Assembly (NCBI GenBank): GCA_963835955.1
Contig: CAWIHZ010000016.1
Span: 83,545-147,544 of the forward strand
From: Roseiarcus sp963835955
Lineage (GTDB): Bacteria; Pseudomonadota; Alphaproteobacteria; Rhizobiales; Beijerinckiaceae
Reading direction: 5' to 3'
Length of the DNA: 64,000 bases
Shown here: positions 45,707 through 54,919 of the stretch, piece by piece
Position numbering within the stretch: position 1 is the first letter of the stretch
Layout: the number at the start of each line of letters is the position of its first letter
The notes under the pieces: generated by a model
Seen by the model: only the letters and a program-made list of their open reading frames with translations
What the model was told of the DNA's origin: nothing
The model's database searches: none
Translations under genes and position numbers: made by a program

Positions 45707-47215
45707 TCACGACGAGGCCCTGATTTCAGGATCGCCGCCAATGAGGCGAGCGAACTGACGCATACGCGAATGCAGACGCTCGCTGCTGAGCGGCGCGAGA
45801 TCGGCCGGCAGGTTCAAAATCACCCGGCCCTTGTCGCAAATCATGGCCGCGCGTGGCAGCACGCCCGGCATCGCGGCCGAGATGTTGTAGGCGACCCGCA
45901 TCGCAGCGCCCAGAATTCGCGCCCGATCAAGTTGGCGCGCAGTCACCAGGGTACGCGACTGAGGCGAAACGAAATCCTCGTTCGACAGATGGCGGTAGGC
46001 CGCGGCGAGCGCGAGAAACGCCCGCGAGGGATGATCGACCCCGATGAAGGCCGCATTTGCGACAAGATCGTAGGCCTGGACGCCGCGGTTGTCCGGATGC
46101 GCGCGCCAGGAAATATCGGAAAGTAGACAGGCAGCGCGACGCAGACGGCGATCCTCCTCGTCTTCCTCGAGATGGGTCGACGCGATCAGGCGGCTAGTCC
46201 AGGCAAAGAGCTCCTCGCCATGCGCAGGGGCGCGCGAGCGCAGCCGGTTGAATTCGCTCGCCGAAACGATGAGCGGGTCTTCGGCCTGCCGCTCGCGCGA
46301 GAGTTGAGAGTATAGCAGCCCTTCGCGAACGCCGAGGGCTGAGATGACGATCTCCTTCGGATTGGCCTGTCGAATGATTTCCTCGAGCACCGCGGCGCCA
46401 TAGGCGAGGAGCGGGCGGCGGGCTGACGAGACGGACTCGATCGAAAGCAGCGCTTCCGCCTCGATCCGTTCGACGAGCCTCGCGAATTCAAGAGCGTCAC
46501 GCGAAGGGATCACGTAATTGTGCATGACGTTCATGGTGTACTGCCGCTGACGCATGTGAAGCCGCGCAAGCGCCCGCCAAGTGCCGCCGACAGCATAGAA
46601 CGTCCGGCCTGCAAGCCCCCGCAGCAATTTGACGCTCGAGAGGGTCTCGCGAACAATTTTGGCCGCCTTCTTCGGCGACCGCTCGGAAAGGTCCATCAGC
46701 GACAGGCCGCCGAGCGGCAGTGTGACGCCAGAGGTCGCGTCGCCCTTCTTCACATCCGTCAGTTCGAGCGAGCCCCCGCCGAGATCTCCCGCGACGCCGT
46801 CGGCATTGTGGATGGAGCTGACCACCCCGAGAGCCGACAGCCTAGCCTCCTGTGGGCCGCTCAAGAGCTCGATTTTGCCGCCGATCGCCCGTTCGGCAAG
46901 CTGGAGGAATTGTGGCCCGTTCGCGGCCTCGCGGACGGCGGCGGTCGCCAAACTGCGAACGTCCGTGATTCGCATGGTGTCGCAGAGAACCCGAAAGCGT
47001 TGCAGCGCCGCGAGCGCCTTGGCGACAGCGTCTTCCCGCAAAAGTCCGGTCGTCGCCACGCCCCTTCCCAAGCCGCACAGCGCCTTTTCATTGAATGTCG
47101 GAGTTGGCGCGCGGGAATGCGACTCGTAGGACACCAGACGAACCGAATTCGAGCCGATATCGACAATCGCCACCGGATTGCCCGGCAGTCGCCCCTGCGC
47201 TGGATTGTCCGGCAT
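45707..47215 (-). CDS. ppx: Exopolyphosphatase / Ppx-GppA phosphatase
   Basis: A 502-residue ASKHA-fold phosphatase that degrades polyphosphate (and may act on pppGpp). Motifs: VAIVDIGSNSVRLVSYES, TAAVREAANGPQFL, GVAGDLGGGSLELTDV, TFYAVGGTWRALAR. The C-terminal HD-like domain (HPDNRGVQAYDLVANAAF) is present. It lies 45 nt downstream from ppk on the minus strand... more exactly, ppx is transcribed before ppk's stop-proximal neighbour: the ppk stop (47261) is followed by the ppx start (47215), so ppk-ppx form an operon. Confidence 0.94.
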   Translation of the reverse strand: MPDNPAQGRLPGNPVAIVDIGSNSVRLVSYESHSRAPTPTFNEKALCGLGRGVATTGLLREDAVAKALAALQRFRVLCDTMRITDVRSLATAAVREAANGPQFLQLAERAIGGKIELLSGPQEARLSALGVVSSIHNADGVAGDLGGGSLELTDVKKGDATSGVTLPLGGLSLMDLSERSPKKAAKIVRETLSSVKLLRGLAGRTFYAVGGTWRALARLHMRQRQYTMNVMHNYVIPSRDALEFARLVERIEAEALLSIESVSSARRPLLAYGAAVLEEIIRQANPKEIVISALGVREGLLYSQLSRERQAEDPLIVSASEFNRLRSRAPAHGEELFAWTSRLIASTHLEEDEEDRRLRRAACLLSDISWRAHPDNRGVQAYDLVANAAFIGVDHPSRAFLALAAAYRHLSNEDFVSPQSRTLVTARQLDRARILGAAMRVAYNISAAMPGVLPRAAMICDKGRVILNLPADLAPLSSERLHSRMRQFARLIGGDPEIRASS

Positions 47216-47260
47216 TGTCGGCCCTGTTGAAAAGCAGCGTTTCGGCGAGGCCGTCGACTG

Positions 47261-49459
47261 TCAGGCGCGCATGCGCAGCGCCATCGGAAAGGACTTCGTC
47301 AACGCCTGGCCGCGCCCCGACAGGCTCGGGTTGGTTTGGAAATACTTGTGGGCGTTGAATGGTTCTTGGCCTTCGGCCGGAACAATTCTCTCGCTCGAAC
47401 CATCTGGCATCACGCGAAAACTTTGCTCGTTGTCCATGAGATTGGCTTCCATGATCTGATCGAGCACGTGTTCGTGCACCGTGGGATTGAGCAGCGGAAC
47501 CAGGGCCTCCACCCGTCGATCAAGATTGCGCTGCATAAGGTCGGCGGAGGAAATGAATACCCGCGCCTGCGGGCTCGGCAGCCCATGGCCCGCGCCAAAC
47601 GCGTAGATGCGCGCATGCTCCAAAAACCGGCCGACGATCGATTTGACTCGGATATTGTCCGAGAGGCCCGGCACCCCGGGCCGCAAACAGCAAATTCCCC
47701 GCACCACCATATCGATCTGTACGCCGGCGCGACTTGCTCCATAAAGGGCGTCAATAATCTCGGGATCGACGAGCGCGTTGCATTTCATCCAGATTTGCGC
47801 CGGCCTGCCAAGCCCCGCGTGATCGATTTCGTCGGCGATGCTGCGGAGCAGCGTCTTCTTCAGCGTGAACGGCGAGATCGACATCTGCTCTAAGCCGTCG
47901 GGCTCGGCATAGCCGGTGATAAAATTGAATATTCGCGCCACATCCCGGCCGATCGCGGCGTCGGCGGTGAAGAGCGAAATATCTGTGTAGATTTTGGCGG
48001 TGACCGGATGGTAGTTGCCGGTGCCTACATGGCAATAATTCACCAGCGTTCCGCCTTCTCGTCGCACCACCATCGACAGCTTGGCGTGGGTCTTGAGTTC
48101 GATGAAGCCAAAAACGACTTGGGCGCCGGCGCGCTCAAGATCGCGCGCCCAACGAATATTCGCTTCCTCGTCGAAGCGCGCCTTCAGCTCGACCAGCGCG
48201 GTCACGGACTTCCCCGATTCCGCCGCTTCGACGAGGGCTTTGACGATCGGGCTGTCGGCGGAGGTGCGGTAAAGCGTCTGTTTGACCGCCACCACATTGG
48301 GATCGCGCGCAGCCTGGGTGAGAAACTGCACGACGACGTCGAAGGACTCATATGGATGGTGAACGACGAGATCCTTTTGTCGAATCGCGGCGAAGCAATC
48401 CCCCCCGTGTTCTTTCACCCGCTCTGGAAATCGAGGGTTGTATGGGGGGAACTTGAGTTCAGGGCGATCGATCGCCACCAGCTGCGACAATTCGTCGAGC
48501 GCCAGCATGCCCTCGACAAGCACGATGCCCGACGGGACGACGTCGACGTCGCCCGTCACGAAGGCGCGTAGCGATTCCGGCATGCTGGCCTGGATCTCCA
48601 GCCGGATGACGGAGCCGCGCCGCCGACGCTTGAGCGCGCTTTCGTACAGGCGAACGAGATCCTCCGCCTCCTCCTCAACCTCGATGTCGCTGTCGCGGAT
48701 AACCCGAAAGGCGCCTTCACCCATCACTTCATAACCGGGGAACAGCAGGCCGATAAACGCCACGATAAGCCGGTCAAGCGTCACAAATCTCACCGACGCG
48801 CCGGCCGGCTCATCCGGCAATCTCACGAATCGCTCCACGCTGCCGGGAACCCGCACGAGCGCGCTCATCGTTCGGCCGTCGCGCGGATTCAGCAGTTCAA
48901 GCGCAAGCGTAAAGCCGAGATTAGGGATGAACGGAAATGGATGCGCGGGATCGACGGCCAACGGCGTCAGAATCGGAAACACCTGCTGGAGGAAGTATTC
49001 CTGCAGCCACTCTCGTTCGCGACGCGTCAAATCTGCGACGTCCAGAATGACGATGCCGTTGGCGGCGAGCTCCGACCTCAAGGAGCGCCACCGGGCCTGC
49101 TGCGCGGCGACCAGAGAAGCCGCGCGCTCGCTTATGCGTTCGAGTTGCTCGGCCGCGGTGCGCCCGTCGTCGGAGAATTCCGCGATTCCCGATAGCACCT
49201 GGCCGACCAGGCCGGCCACTCGAACCATGAAGAACTCGTCGAGGTTCTGAGCGGAGATCGAAAGAAAGCGAAGCCTCTCGAGCAAGGGATGAACGGGGTT
49301 GCCTGACTCCTCCAGAACGCGGCGATTGAATTCGAGCCAGGAAAGCTCACGATTGATGAATCGCTCGGGCGAGCGCAGCAATGGCGGCTGGCTTTCCTCC
49401 GAGGCGAGCGACCCGATCGTCTCCACCGAGGATTGCTTTTTCGCGACCCGGCGCTCCAC
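47261..49459 (-). CDS. ppk1: Polyphosphate kinase 1
   Basis: A 732-residue PPK1 that makes polyphosphate from ATP. N-domain: RFINRELSWLEFNRRVLEES, LSISAQNLDEFFMVRVAGL. The catalytic C-domain has ELKTHAKLSMVVRREGG and NYCHVGTGNYHPVTAKIYTD (autophosphorylated His region), RNLDRRVEALVPL. GTG at 49459 is preferred because AAGGAG is 6 nt upstream; a TTG six codons earlier would place that site inside the gene. A Pho-box-like sequence lies about 70 nt upstream. ppx follows 45 nt downstream. Confidence 0.95.
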   Translation of the reverse strand: MERRVAKKQSSVETIGSLASEESQPPLLRSPERFINRELSWLEFNRRVLEESGNPVHPLLERLRFLSISAQNLDEFFMVRVAGLVGQVLSGIAEFSDDGRTAAEQLERISERAASLVAAQQARWRSLRSELAANGIVILDVADLTRREREWLQEYFLQQVFPILTPLAVDPAHPFPFIPNLGFTLALELLNPRDGRTMSALVRVPGSVERFVRLPDEPAGASVRFVTLDRLIVAFIGLLFPGYEVMGEGAFRVIRDSDIEVEEEAEDLVRLYESALKRRRRGSVIRLEIQASMPESLRAFVTGDVDVVPSGIVLVEGMLALDELSQLVAIDRPELKFPPYNPRFPERVKEHGGDCFAAIRQKDLVVHHPYESFDVVVQFLTQAARDPNVVAVKQTLYRTSADSPIVKALVEAAESGKSVTALVELKARFDEEANIRWARDLERAGAQVVFGFIELKTHAKLSMVVRREGGTLVNYCHVGTGNYHPVTAKIYTDISLFTADAAIGRDVARIFNFITGYAEPDGLEQMSISPFTLKKTLLRSIADEIDHAGLGRPAQIWMKCNALVDPEIIDALYGASRAGVQIDMVVRGICCLRPGVPGLSDNIRVKSIVGRFLEHARIYAFGAGHGLPSPQARVFISSADLMQRNLDRRVEALVPLLNPTVHEHVLDQIMEANLMDNEQSFRVMPDGSSERIVPAEGQEPFNAHKYFQTNPSLSGRGQALTKSFPMALRMRA

Positions 49460-49527
49460 GCGATGCTCCTTCTCCAAACGATCTTGTTATTTTGGGCCAA
49501 TTTATTTACCGCGCCAAGTAAAAAGCC

Positions 49528-49545
49528 GCGACAGCCAACTGTCAG
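49528..49545 (-). promoter_or_regulatory. Pho-box-like site upstream of ppk
   Basis: Read on the minus strand: CTGACAG-TTGG-CTGTCGC, two heptamers with 4-nt spacing, against the PhoB consensus CTGTCAT-N4-CTGTCAC. About 11 of 14 core positions agree. The position about 70 nt upstream of the ppk start fits phosphate-starvation control. Confidence 0.45.
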
Positions 49546-49809
49546 GGGCGTGAAAGCGCATGGATCTCGGCGATGCAACCGCCCGGAAACCGCACCATCG
49601 GCCTCGCGGCCGTCGGCCTCGAAGGGTTACCGTACGGTAATGGCAGATGGCCATAAGTGACCAGCACAGCGCCAGCTTGCTGAAAGCCGTAACGATGCAC
49701 ACCCGCCGGCAACGCGCGCCGGCTGAAGATTTCCACCACTCAATCCCCTCTGCGCGCTATCGGCTTCAAAATCGCGAACGCATGCTGAAACTCTCCAGGC
49801 GCGACCGCC
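49546..49809. other. Intergenic region between ppk and purN
   Basis: About 260 bp without a gene. It contains TTACCGTACGGTAA, a perfect 14-bp palindrome near 49626, of unknown role; purN transcription probably ends here. Confidence 0.45.
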
Positions 49810-50412
49810 TCAGCGGCTTGCCGCCCCGGTCGCGCGCAGCGCGCGGGCGACCGTGTCCAACGCCATCGGATAGATACGATGTTCCTCAACCAGAACGCGC
49901 GCGGCCAAAGATTGAGGATCATCGTCCCCATGAACCGGCACGCGCGCCTGCGCGACGATCGGTCCGGCGTCGAGTTCGGCCGAAACGAAGTGCACCGTGC
50001 ATCCATGCTCGGCGCGCGCGCCGGCAAGCGCGCGATCATGGGTGTTGAGACCGGGGAATTCCGGCAGCAAGGACGGGTGAATGTTGAGAATGCGGTCATG
50101 CCATTTTCCGACAAACTCCGTGCTCAGGATGCGCATGAACCCCGCCAGGCAGATGAGTTCGACCCCGGCTGCCCGAAGGCGGGCGTCGACCGTCGCCTCG
50201 AACGCCGCCTTGCCGGAAAAACTTCGGAAATCGATCGTCTCCGCCGCTATCCCCGTTCTCTGCGCGATCGCAATCCCCGCGGCGCCGGGCCTATCCGACA
50301 AAACGAGCGCGATCTCGGCTGAAAAATCCACTCCGCGCGCCGCCGCGATCAGCGCGCTCATGTTGGACCCGCGTCCGGAGATCAAAACGCCCGTGCGCAC
50401 GCGTGACCTCAT
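49810..50412 (-). CDS. purN: Phosphoribosylglycinamide formyltransferase
   Basis: A 200-residue GAR transformylase that adds a formyl group from 10-formyl-THF in purine synthesis. It has VGVLISGRGSNMSALI-type start (TGVLISGRGSNMSALIAAA), catalytic NIHPSLLPEFPGLNTHDRAL (His) and HGCTVHFVSAELDAGPIVAQ (Asp). It lies 58 nt downstream of purM on the same strand, the standard purMN operon. Confidence 0.96.
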   Translation of the reverse strand: MRSRVRTGVLISGRGSNMSALIAAARGVDFSAEIALVLSDRPGAAGIAIAQRTGIAAETIDFRSFSGKAAFEATVDARLRAAGVELICLAGFMRILSTEFVGKWHDRILNIHPSLLPEFPGLNTHDRALAGARAEHGCTVHFVSAELDAGPIVAQARVPVHGDDDPQSLAARVLVEEHRIYPMALDTVARALRATGAASR

Positions 50413-50470
50413 GCGAAATCCGCTCGATCGATTTGCCCTGCGGCCGCGACTGCATCAAATGGATTTCTCA

Positions 50471-51535
50471 TCATAGCGCGAGCCGTCCATGGGTAATGAC
50501 GCGCCGGCCGGCGGACGGAACGATCCGTCCAATCAGCGTGGGCGAGAGGCCCGCTGCGGCGAGCGCTGCGCTAACCTCGTTCTCCTGCTCCGTGGATACG
50601 AAGACCGCCATGCCAAATCCGCAATTGAAGGTCCGCAGCATTTCGCCCTCGTCGATCCCGCCGAGCGCGGCGAGCCAGGAAAAGACCGCCGGAGGGGCGA
50701 ACGCGCTGAGATCGAGCGCGACGGCCATGTCGCCTTCCAGCCCGCGCGGCAGGTTATCCGGGTAGCCTCCGCCAGTGATGTGGGCGAGAGCGAGAATTCC
50801 CTCGGCACGCGCCAAAGCCTCGAGGAGCGGCCGCACATAGAGGCGAGTGGGAGTTAGCAGCGCCTCGGCAAGCGAGCGCGCCGGATCGAAAGGCGCCGGC
50901 GCCTCCCAGGCAAGCCCCGATCGCGCGACAACTCGACGGACCAGCGAAAACCCGTTGGAGTGCGCCCCCGACGAAGGCAGCCCGAAGACTGCGTCGCCCG
51001 GCTTGAGCCCGGGCCGCGGCAGCAACGCCCCCCGCTCGGCGGCGCCGACCGCGAAGCCCGCGAGATCAAAGTCGCCCGGCGCGTAGAGACCCGGCATTTC
51101 CGCCGTCTCGCCGCCGATCAAGGCGCAGCCCGCTTCGGCGCACCCGTCCGCGATTCCCTTGACGACCGCGGTCACGACATCCTCATCGAGCCTGGCCGAG
51201 GAGAAATAGTCCAGAAAGAACAGAGGCTCCGCGCCTTGCACGACAATGTCGTTGACGCACATCGCCACGAGGTCGACGCCGATCGATTCGTACCTGCCGC
51301 TTTCGATCGCGATCTTCACCTTGGTGCCGACGCCATCATTCGCCGCGACCAGGATCGGGTCGACGAATCCAGCGGCCTTGAGATCGAACAGTCCGCCGAA
51401 GCCGCCCAACTCGGCATTGGCTCCAGCCCGACGCGTCGCGCGCGCCAGGGGTTTTATTCGATCGACCAGGCGATTGCCGATATCGATGTCGACGCCAGCG
51501 TCAGCGTAGGTCAGCGGCTTGCGGCTATCGGACAT
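50471..51535 (-). CDS. purM: Phosphoribosylformylglycinamidine cyclo-ligase (AIR synthetase)
   Basis: A 354-residue enzyme of purine synthesis (FGAM to AIR, ATP-dependent). Signatures: LTYADAGVDIDIGNRLVDRI, PILVAANDGVGTKVKIAIE, SIGVDLVAMCVNDIVVQGAE, LIGGETAEMPGLY, LAHITGGGYPDNLPR. ATG at 51535 starts MSDSRKPLTYADAG; in-frame codons upstream are antisense to the CDP-alcohol transferase gene. Divergent from that gene, with a 207-bp shared promoter region. Confidence 0.97.
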   Translation of the reverse strand: MSDSRKPLTYADAGVDIDIGNRLVDRIKPLARATRRAGANAELGGFGGLFDLKAAGFVDPILVAANDGVGTKVKIAIESGRYESIGVDLVAMCVNDIVVQGAEPLFFLDYFSSARLDEDVVTAVVKGIADGCAEAGCALIGGETAEMPGLYAPGDFDLAGFAVGAAERGALLPRPGLKPGDAVFGLPSSGAHSNGFSLVRRVVARSGLAWEAPAPFDPARSLAEALLTPTRLYVRPLLEALARAEGILALAHITGGGYPDNLPRGLEGDMAVALDLSAFAPPAVFSWLAALGGIDEGEMLRTFNCGFGMAVFVSTEQENEVSAALAAAGLSPTLIGRIVPSAGRRVITHGRLAL

Positions 51536-51742
51536 CACGGCTCCGAAGGCGAAGAATTGAGATCGGGCGTAATGTGTCGCCACGACCCGCGCAAGGGTCA
51601 AAACCGGCGGTTTCGTTTCCCAACCCGAACCCCCGCATGGTAGCTTTCGTCGCGATCGGTCGGCTGCGATGCGGGCTTTGGGCCATGAGGGCGGCAAAAG
51701 CTGCATTTGAGCGTTTCGTGAGTCCGGGAGCGCCTTTACTCG

Positions 51743-52294
51743 ATGAATTTTGCCCAAATACTCAGCAATCTTCCGAATCTCATCACCTTGGCGCGAATGC
51801 TGATGACTCCACTGGCGATCCTGATGATCGTATCGCAGCGGTTCCTGCCAGCGTTTCTCATATTTATTCTTGCCGGCGTTTCCGACGCGATCGACGGCTT
51901 CATCGCCAAGAATTTCGATCTTCGCACCGAATTGGGCGCCTATCTCGACCCCCTCGCCGACAAGGCGCTGCTGATCTCGATCTATGTCTCGTTGGCGATC
52001 TATGCGGGGCTGCCCGCGTGGCTCGCCATCATCGTCGTCTCGCGCGACGTCATGATTCTGGTCGCCGTGCTGGTCTCCTGGCTGCTGGACAAGCCGGTCG
52101 AGATTCGGCCAGTCTGGGTGTCGAAATTCAACACCGTCGCGCAGATCGCGCTTGCGGGGTTCGCGCTCGGCGTGCGGGCTTACGGCCTCGATCCTCGGCC
52201 GGTGCAGACCTACTTGGAGTGGACAGTCGCAGCGACGACGCTGGCTTCGGGCGCCATATATATTGCCCAGTGGCTCGATCACATGAGCCGATAG
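51743..52294 (+). CDS. CDP-alcohol phosphatidyltransferase family protein
   Basis: A 183-residue membrane enzyme with about five helices and the CDP-alcohol motif D-G-x2-A-x-F/x8-G-x3-D-x3-D in SDAIDGFIAKNFDLRTELGA then YLDPLADKALL; the usual Ala-Arg is Ala-Lys here. It makes a phospholipid such as phosphatidylglycerol phosphate or cardiolipin from a CDP-lipid; which one is not decided by the sequence. First gene of a + strand group with the VOC, PerM-type and hdaA genes. Confidence 0.9.
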   Translation: MNFAQILSNLPNLITLARMLMTPLAILMIVSQRFLPAFLIFILAGVSDAIDGFIAKNFDLRTELGAYLDPLADKALLISIYVSLAIYAGLPAWLAIIVVSRDVMILVAVLVSWLLDKPVEIRPVWVSKFNTVAQIALAGFALGVRAYGLDPRPVQTYLEWTVAATTLASGAIYIAQWLDHMSR

Positions 52295-52330
52295 GCGTCG
52301 CAATGGCCCGGAGTTCTCGCTTCCCTCTCC

Positions 52331-52714
52331 TTGCTGGTTCCCGCTTACGACGAGGGGCTGGCATTTTTCCGCGATGTGCTTGAATTCGCCGTCCTGGAAG
52401 ACGCGAGGCTCGATGGCGACAGGCGGTGGGTCGTCGTCGGTCCGCCCGGAGGCGCGGGGGCGACAATCCTGCTCGCGGTTCCGGGCGACGAGCGTCAGAG
52501 AGCGAGAATCGGCGATCAAACCGGCGGCCGCGTCGGCTATTTCCTCCACACCGACGACTTCCTGGGCGATTACGAGACGATGCGAGCGCGTGGCGTCAGC
52601 TTCCTTGAAACGCCGCGCCGCGAGCCCTATGGGCTGGTGGCGGTGTTCGTCGATCCCTGGGGCGGCAAGTGGGATTTGGTGCAGCCGGCCCGCGTGAGCG
52701 GAGAGGTCGCTTGA
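52331..52714 (+). CDS. VOC family (glyoxalase-like) protein
   Basis: A 127-residue protein with one VOC fold: YDEGLAFFRDVLEFAVLED, RRWVVVGPPGG, GYFLHTDDFLGDYETM and EPYGLVAVFVDPWGGKWDLV. The start is uncertain. The protein-like frame begins with VLASLSLLVPAYDEG but has no ATG; TTG 52331 is used here, while an ATG at 52303 lies in another frame, so a one-base error near the start is possible. Substrate unknown. Confidence 0.75.
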   Translation: MLVPAYDEGLAFFRDVLEFAVLEDARLDGDRRWVVVGPPGGAGATILLAVPGDERQRARIGDQTGGRVGYFLHTDDFLGDYETMRARGVSFLETPRREPYGLVAVFVDPWGGKWDLVQPARVSGEVA

Positions 52715-52715
52715 G

Positions 52716-53831
52716 TTGGGTCCGTTGAGTTTCGAGCGTCAGATCCTGTTCTGGACCGCGATGCTGGCGGCCCTTTTGTACGCTCTTTACCTGCTCGGCT
52801 CGACGGTCACGCCGTTCGTCGCCGGCATCGCGCTCGGTTACGTGCTTGATCCGGTCGTCAACAAGCTGGAGACGCTCGGACTCAACCGTCTGGGCGCTTC
52901 GCTGGTCATTTTGATCGCGTTCGTGGCGGTCTTCGCGATCATTCTGATCGTCGTCGCGCCAATCCTGGGCAATCAGCTCGTCAACTTCGCCCAGCGGCTG
53001 CCGGACTATGCTTCGCGGCTGCAGAACCTGGCGATCGACGAAAGCAACGCGCTGATCAAAAAATATGGCGGTGGATGGCTCGGCGCTTTCGGGCTGGGCG
53101 ACATGTCGAGAGCCCAAATTCAAAACTCGGTCGCCGGTTTTGTCACCCAGGGCGCGCAATGGCTTCTCAACGCGATGAAGTCGCTCGTTTGGGGCGGCGC
53201 GACCGTTTTCAACTTCCTGTCGCTCATGATCATAACGCCTGTCGTCGCATTTTACATTCTCGTCGACTGGGACCGGATGATCGCCGAACTCGACAGCTGG
53301 CTGCCGCTCGACTATCGGGACAGTCTTCGGGCGATCGCCAAGGACATCAACCGCGCTTTGTCGGGGTTCTTGCACGGCCAATTCCTTGTCTGCCTCCTGC
53401 TGGGCGCCTGGTACAGCATCGGCCTCACCCTGATCGGGCTCGATTTCGGATTCCTCATTGGCGTTTTCGGCGGCCTCTTGAGCTTCGTGCCCTATGTCGG
53501 GGGATTGACCGCGCTTACGCTGTCGCTTGGGATCGCCCTCGTGCAGGGCTGGCCCAGCCTCAAGCTGCTTCTGATGGCGCTCGGCGTCGTCGGTTGCGGT
53601 CAATTCCTCGAAGGCTACATCCTGTCGCCGATGCTGGTCGGCGAATTGGTCGGTCTTCATCCGGTCTGGCTGTTGTTCGCACTGCTGGCGTTCGGGCGGC
53701 TGTTCGGCTTCGCCGGCCTCATCATCGCCGTTCCGGCCGCGGCGGCGGTCGGCGTGATCGCCCGCCACCTGATCGCCGTCTATCTGAGGAGCCCGATCTA
53801 TCGCGGCCGCTCGGCCGCCGGGGGACCGTGA
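52716..53831 (+). CDS. AI-2E family transporter (PerM-type permease)
   Basis: A 371-residue membrane protein of the AI-2E/PerM family with seven to eight helices: AMLAALLYALYLLGSTVTPF, LVILIAFVAVFAIILIVVAP, and the C-terminal GGLLSFVPYVGGLTALTLSL and EGYILSPMLVGELVGLHPVW signatures. Family members export small molecules or act as Na+/H+ antiporters; the substrate is unknown. TTG start one base after the VOC stop. Its stop overlaps the hdaA start (GTGA). Confidence 0.9.
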   Translation: MGPLSFERQILFWTAMLAALLYALYLLGSTVTPFVAGIALGYVLDPVVNKLETLGLNRLGASLVILIAFVAVFAIILIVVAPILGNQLVNFAQRLPDYASRLQNLAIDESNALIKKYGGGWLGAFGLGDMSRAQIQNSVAGFVTQGAQWLLNAMKSLVWGGATVFNFLSLMIITPVVAFYILVDWDRMIAELDSWLPLDYRDSLRAIAKDINRALSGFLHGQFLVCLLLGAWYSIGLTLIGLDFGFLIGVFGGLLSFVPYVGGLTALTLSLGIALVQGWPSLKLLLMALGVVGCGQFLEGYILSPMLVGELVGLHPVWLLFALLAFGRLFGFAGLIIAVPAAAAVGVIARHLIAVYLRSPIYRGRSAAGGP

Positions 53832-54523
53832 GCTCGCCGCCCCGCCAGTTGACGCTCGACTGGCCGCACCAGCCGAGTTTCGCGCGCGAGGATTTTCTTC
53901 CCGCGCCCTCGAACCGCGAGGCTCTGAGGACGATCGACCAATGGCCGGATTGGGCGGGCCGGATGCTGCTGCTGGTCGGACCGGAGGGCGCGGGGAAAAG
54001 TCATCTCGCGGCGGTCTGGGCGGGCGCGGCCGGCGCGGTCACGCTCAGCGCCGAGACGCTGAACGAGGCCGGCCGCGACGCCGGCGCGCGCGCCTCCGCC
54101 CTGCTGATCGAGGACGCCGACCGGGTCGGCCCGGCGGAAGCGGAGCTTTTCCACCTCGTCAACGCCGCGCTCCAGCACGACGCATGGCTGCTGTTGACCG
54201 CCCGCGCGGCGCCCGACGCCTGGGGTCTGCGGACTCCCGACCTCCTTTCGCGACTGCGTCTGGCGCCGGTGGTCAGGCTCGGCGCGCCCGATCTCGAGCT
54301 GACCGAGGCGGTTCTGTTCAAGCTGTTCAGCGACCGCCAGCTGCAGGTCGACCCGCATGTGATGACCTACATCGCGGTGAGGATCGAGCGATCGCTCGGC
54401 GCCGCGCGACGGCTCGTCGCCTTGCTCGACCGCGAGGCGTTGGCGCGCGGACGGCGCGTCACTCGCGCGATGGCGAGCGAATTTTTGCGCCAGACCTTGC
54501 CGCCGTCAGGCGAAGCGCCTTAG
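53828..54523 (+). CDS. hdaA: DnaA-related regulatory protein HdaA
   Basis: A 231-residue AAA+ protein of the Hda/HdaA type (DnaA homologue without DNA-binding domain IV). It has QLTLDWPHQPSFAREDFLPA, Walker A LVGPEGAGKSHLAAVWA, Walker B ALLIEDADR, and LGAPDLELTEAVLFKLF with the sensor region. It stimulates ATP hydrolysis by DnaA with the sliding clamp, preventing over-initiation; QLTLDW near the start is the clamp-binding motif. GTG at 53828 overlaps the PerM-type stop. Confidence 0.9.
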   Translation: MSSPPRQLTLDWPHQPSFAREDFLPAPSNREALRTIDQWPDWAGRMLLLVGPEGAGKSHLAAVWAGAAGAVTLSAETLNEAGRDAGARASALLIEDADRVGPAEAELFHLVNAALQHDAWLLLTARAAPDAWGLRTPDLLSRLRLAPVVRLGAPDLELTEAVLFKLFSDRQLQVDPHVMTYIAVRIERSLGAARRLVALLDREALARGRRVTRAMASEFLRQTLPPSGEAP

Positions 54524-54542
54524 CCCAGCCACAAATTCATGA

Positions 54543-54558
54543 TTAACGTTTCGTTAAC
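54543..54558 (+). promoter_or_regulatory. CtrA-type binding box
   Basis: TTAACGTTTCGTTAAC matches TTAA-N7-TTAAC, the consensus of the alphaproteobacterial cell-cycle regulator CtrA, 92 nt upstream of the small secreted protein gene and just after hdaA. Confidence 0.5.
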
Positions 54559-54649
54559 AAGCGCGCGACGCGGCGCCCTTTGAGGGGCCGTCCCCACAAG
54601 CGTCGGCGGCTTGAACGCCAAAAAAAGATCCGAGAACGAGGAGGAGACG

Positions 54650-54919
54650 ATGCGGAAGTCCCTCATTGTAGTTCTTACCATTGCCGGCGGCGGCGTCTGC
54701 TATGCGGCGGGACTGAGCGAAGTCGGAACGGACCCCTCCGTTTCCGACCCCTCCACCTGGCGGTGGCAGGTGAGCTCCATTCTCGCCGACCAGCAAAACG
54801 CGAGCCTGCGGCCGGCGATGACCGTCGGCGCCGTCGACGCCAGCGCTTTCTCTCAACATTACGAGCGCTATACGCCGCTCGGGGTTCCCGAGCAGCGGAA
54901 GGGCGACTCGCCGCCTTAA
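54650..54919 (+). CDS. Small exported protein, function unknown
   Basis: An 89-residue protein with a signal-peptide-like N-terminus (MRKSLIVVLTIAGGGVCYAA). The mature part contains DPSTWRWQVSSILADQQNAS and HYERYTPLGVPEQRKGDSPP; I do not recognise a family. ATG at 54650 is preceded by an excellent GAGGAGGAG. A CtrA-type box lies 92 nt upstream, suggesting cell-cycle-linked expression (inference). Confidence 0.6.
   Translation: MRKSLIVVLTIAGGGVCYAAGLSEVGTDPSVSDPSTWRWQVSSILADQQNASLRPAMTVGAVDASAFSQHYERYTPLGVPEQRKGDSPP

Noticed and set aside
49624..49640. TTACCGTACGGTAA palindrome as an operator
   Set aside because: A perfect 14-bp palindrome, but it lies downstream of purN and far upstream of ppk; no regulator or promoter context was found, so it is mentioned only in the gap entry.
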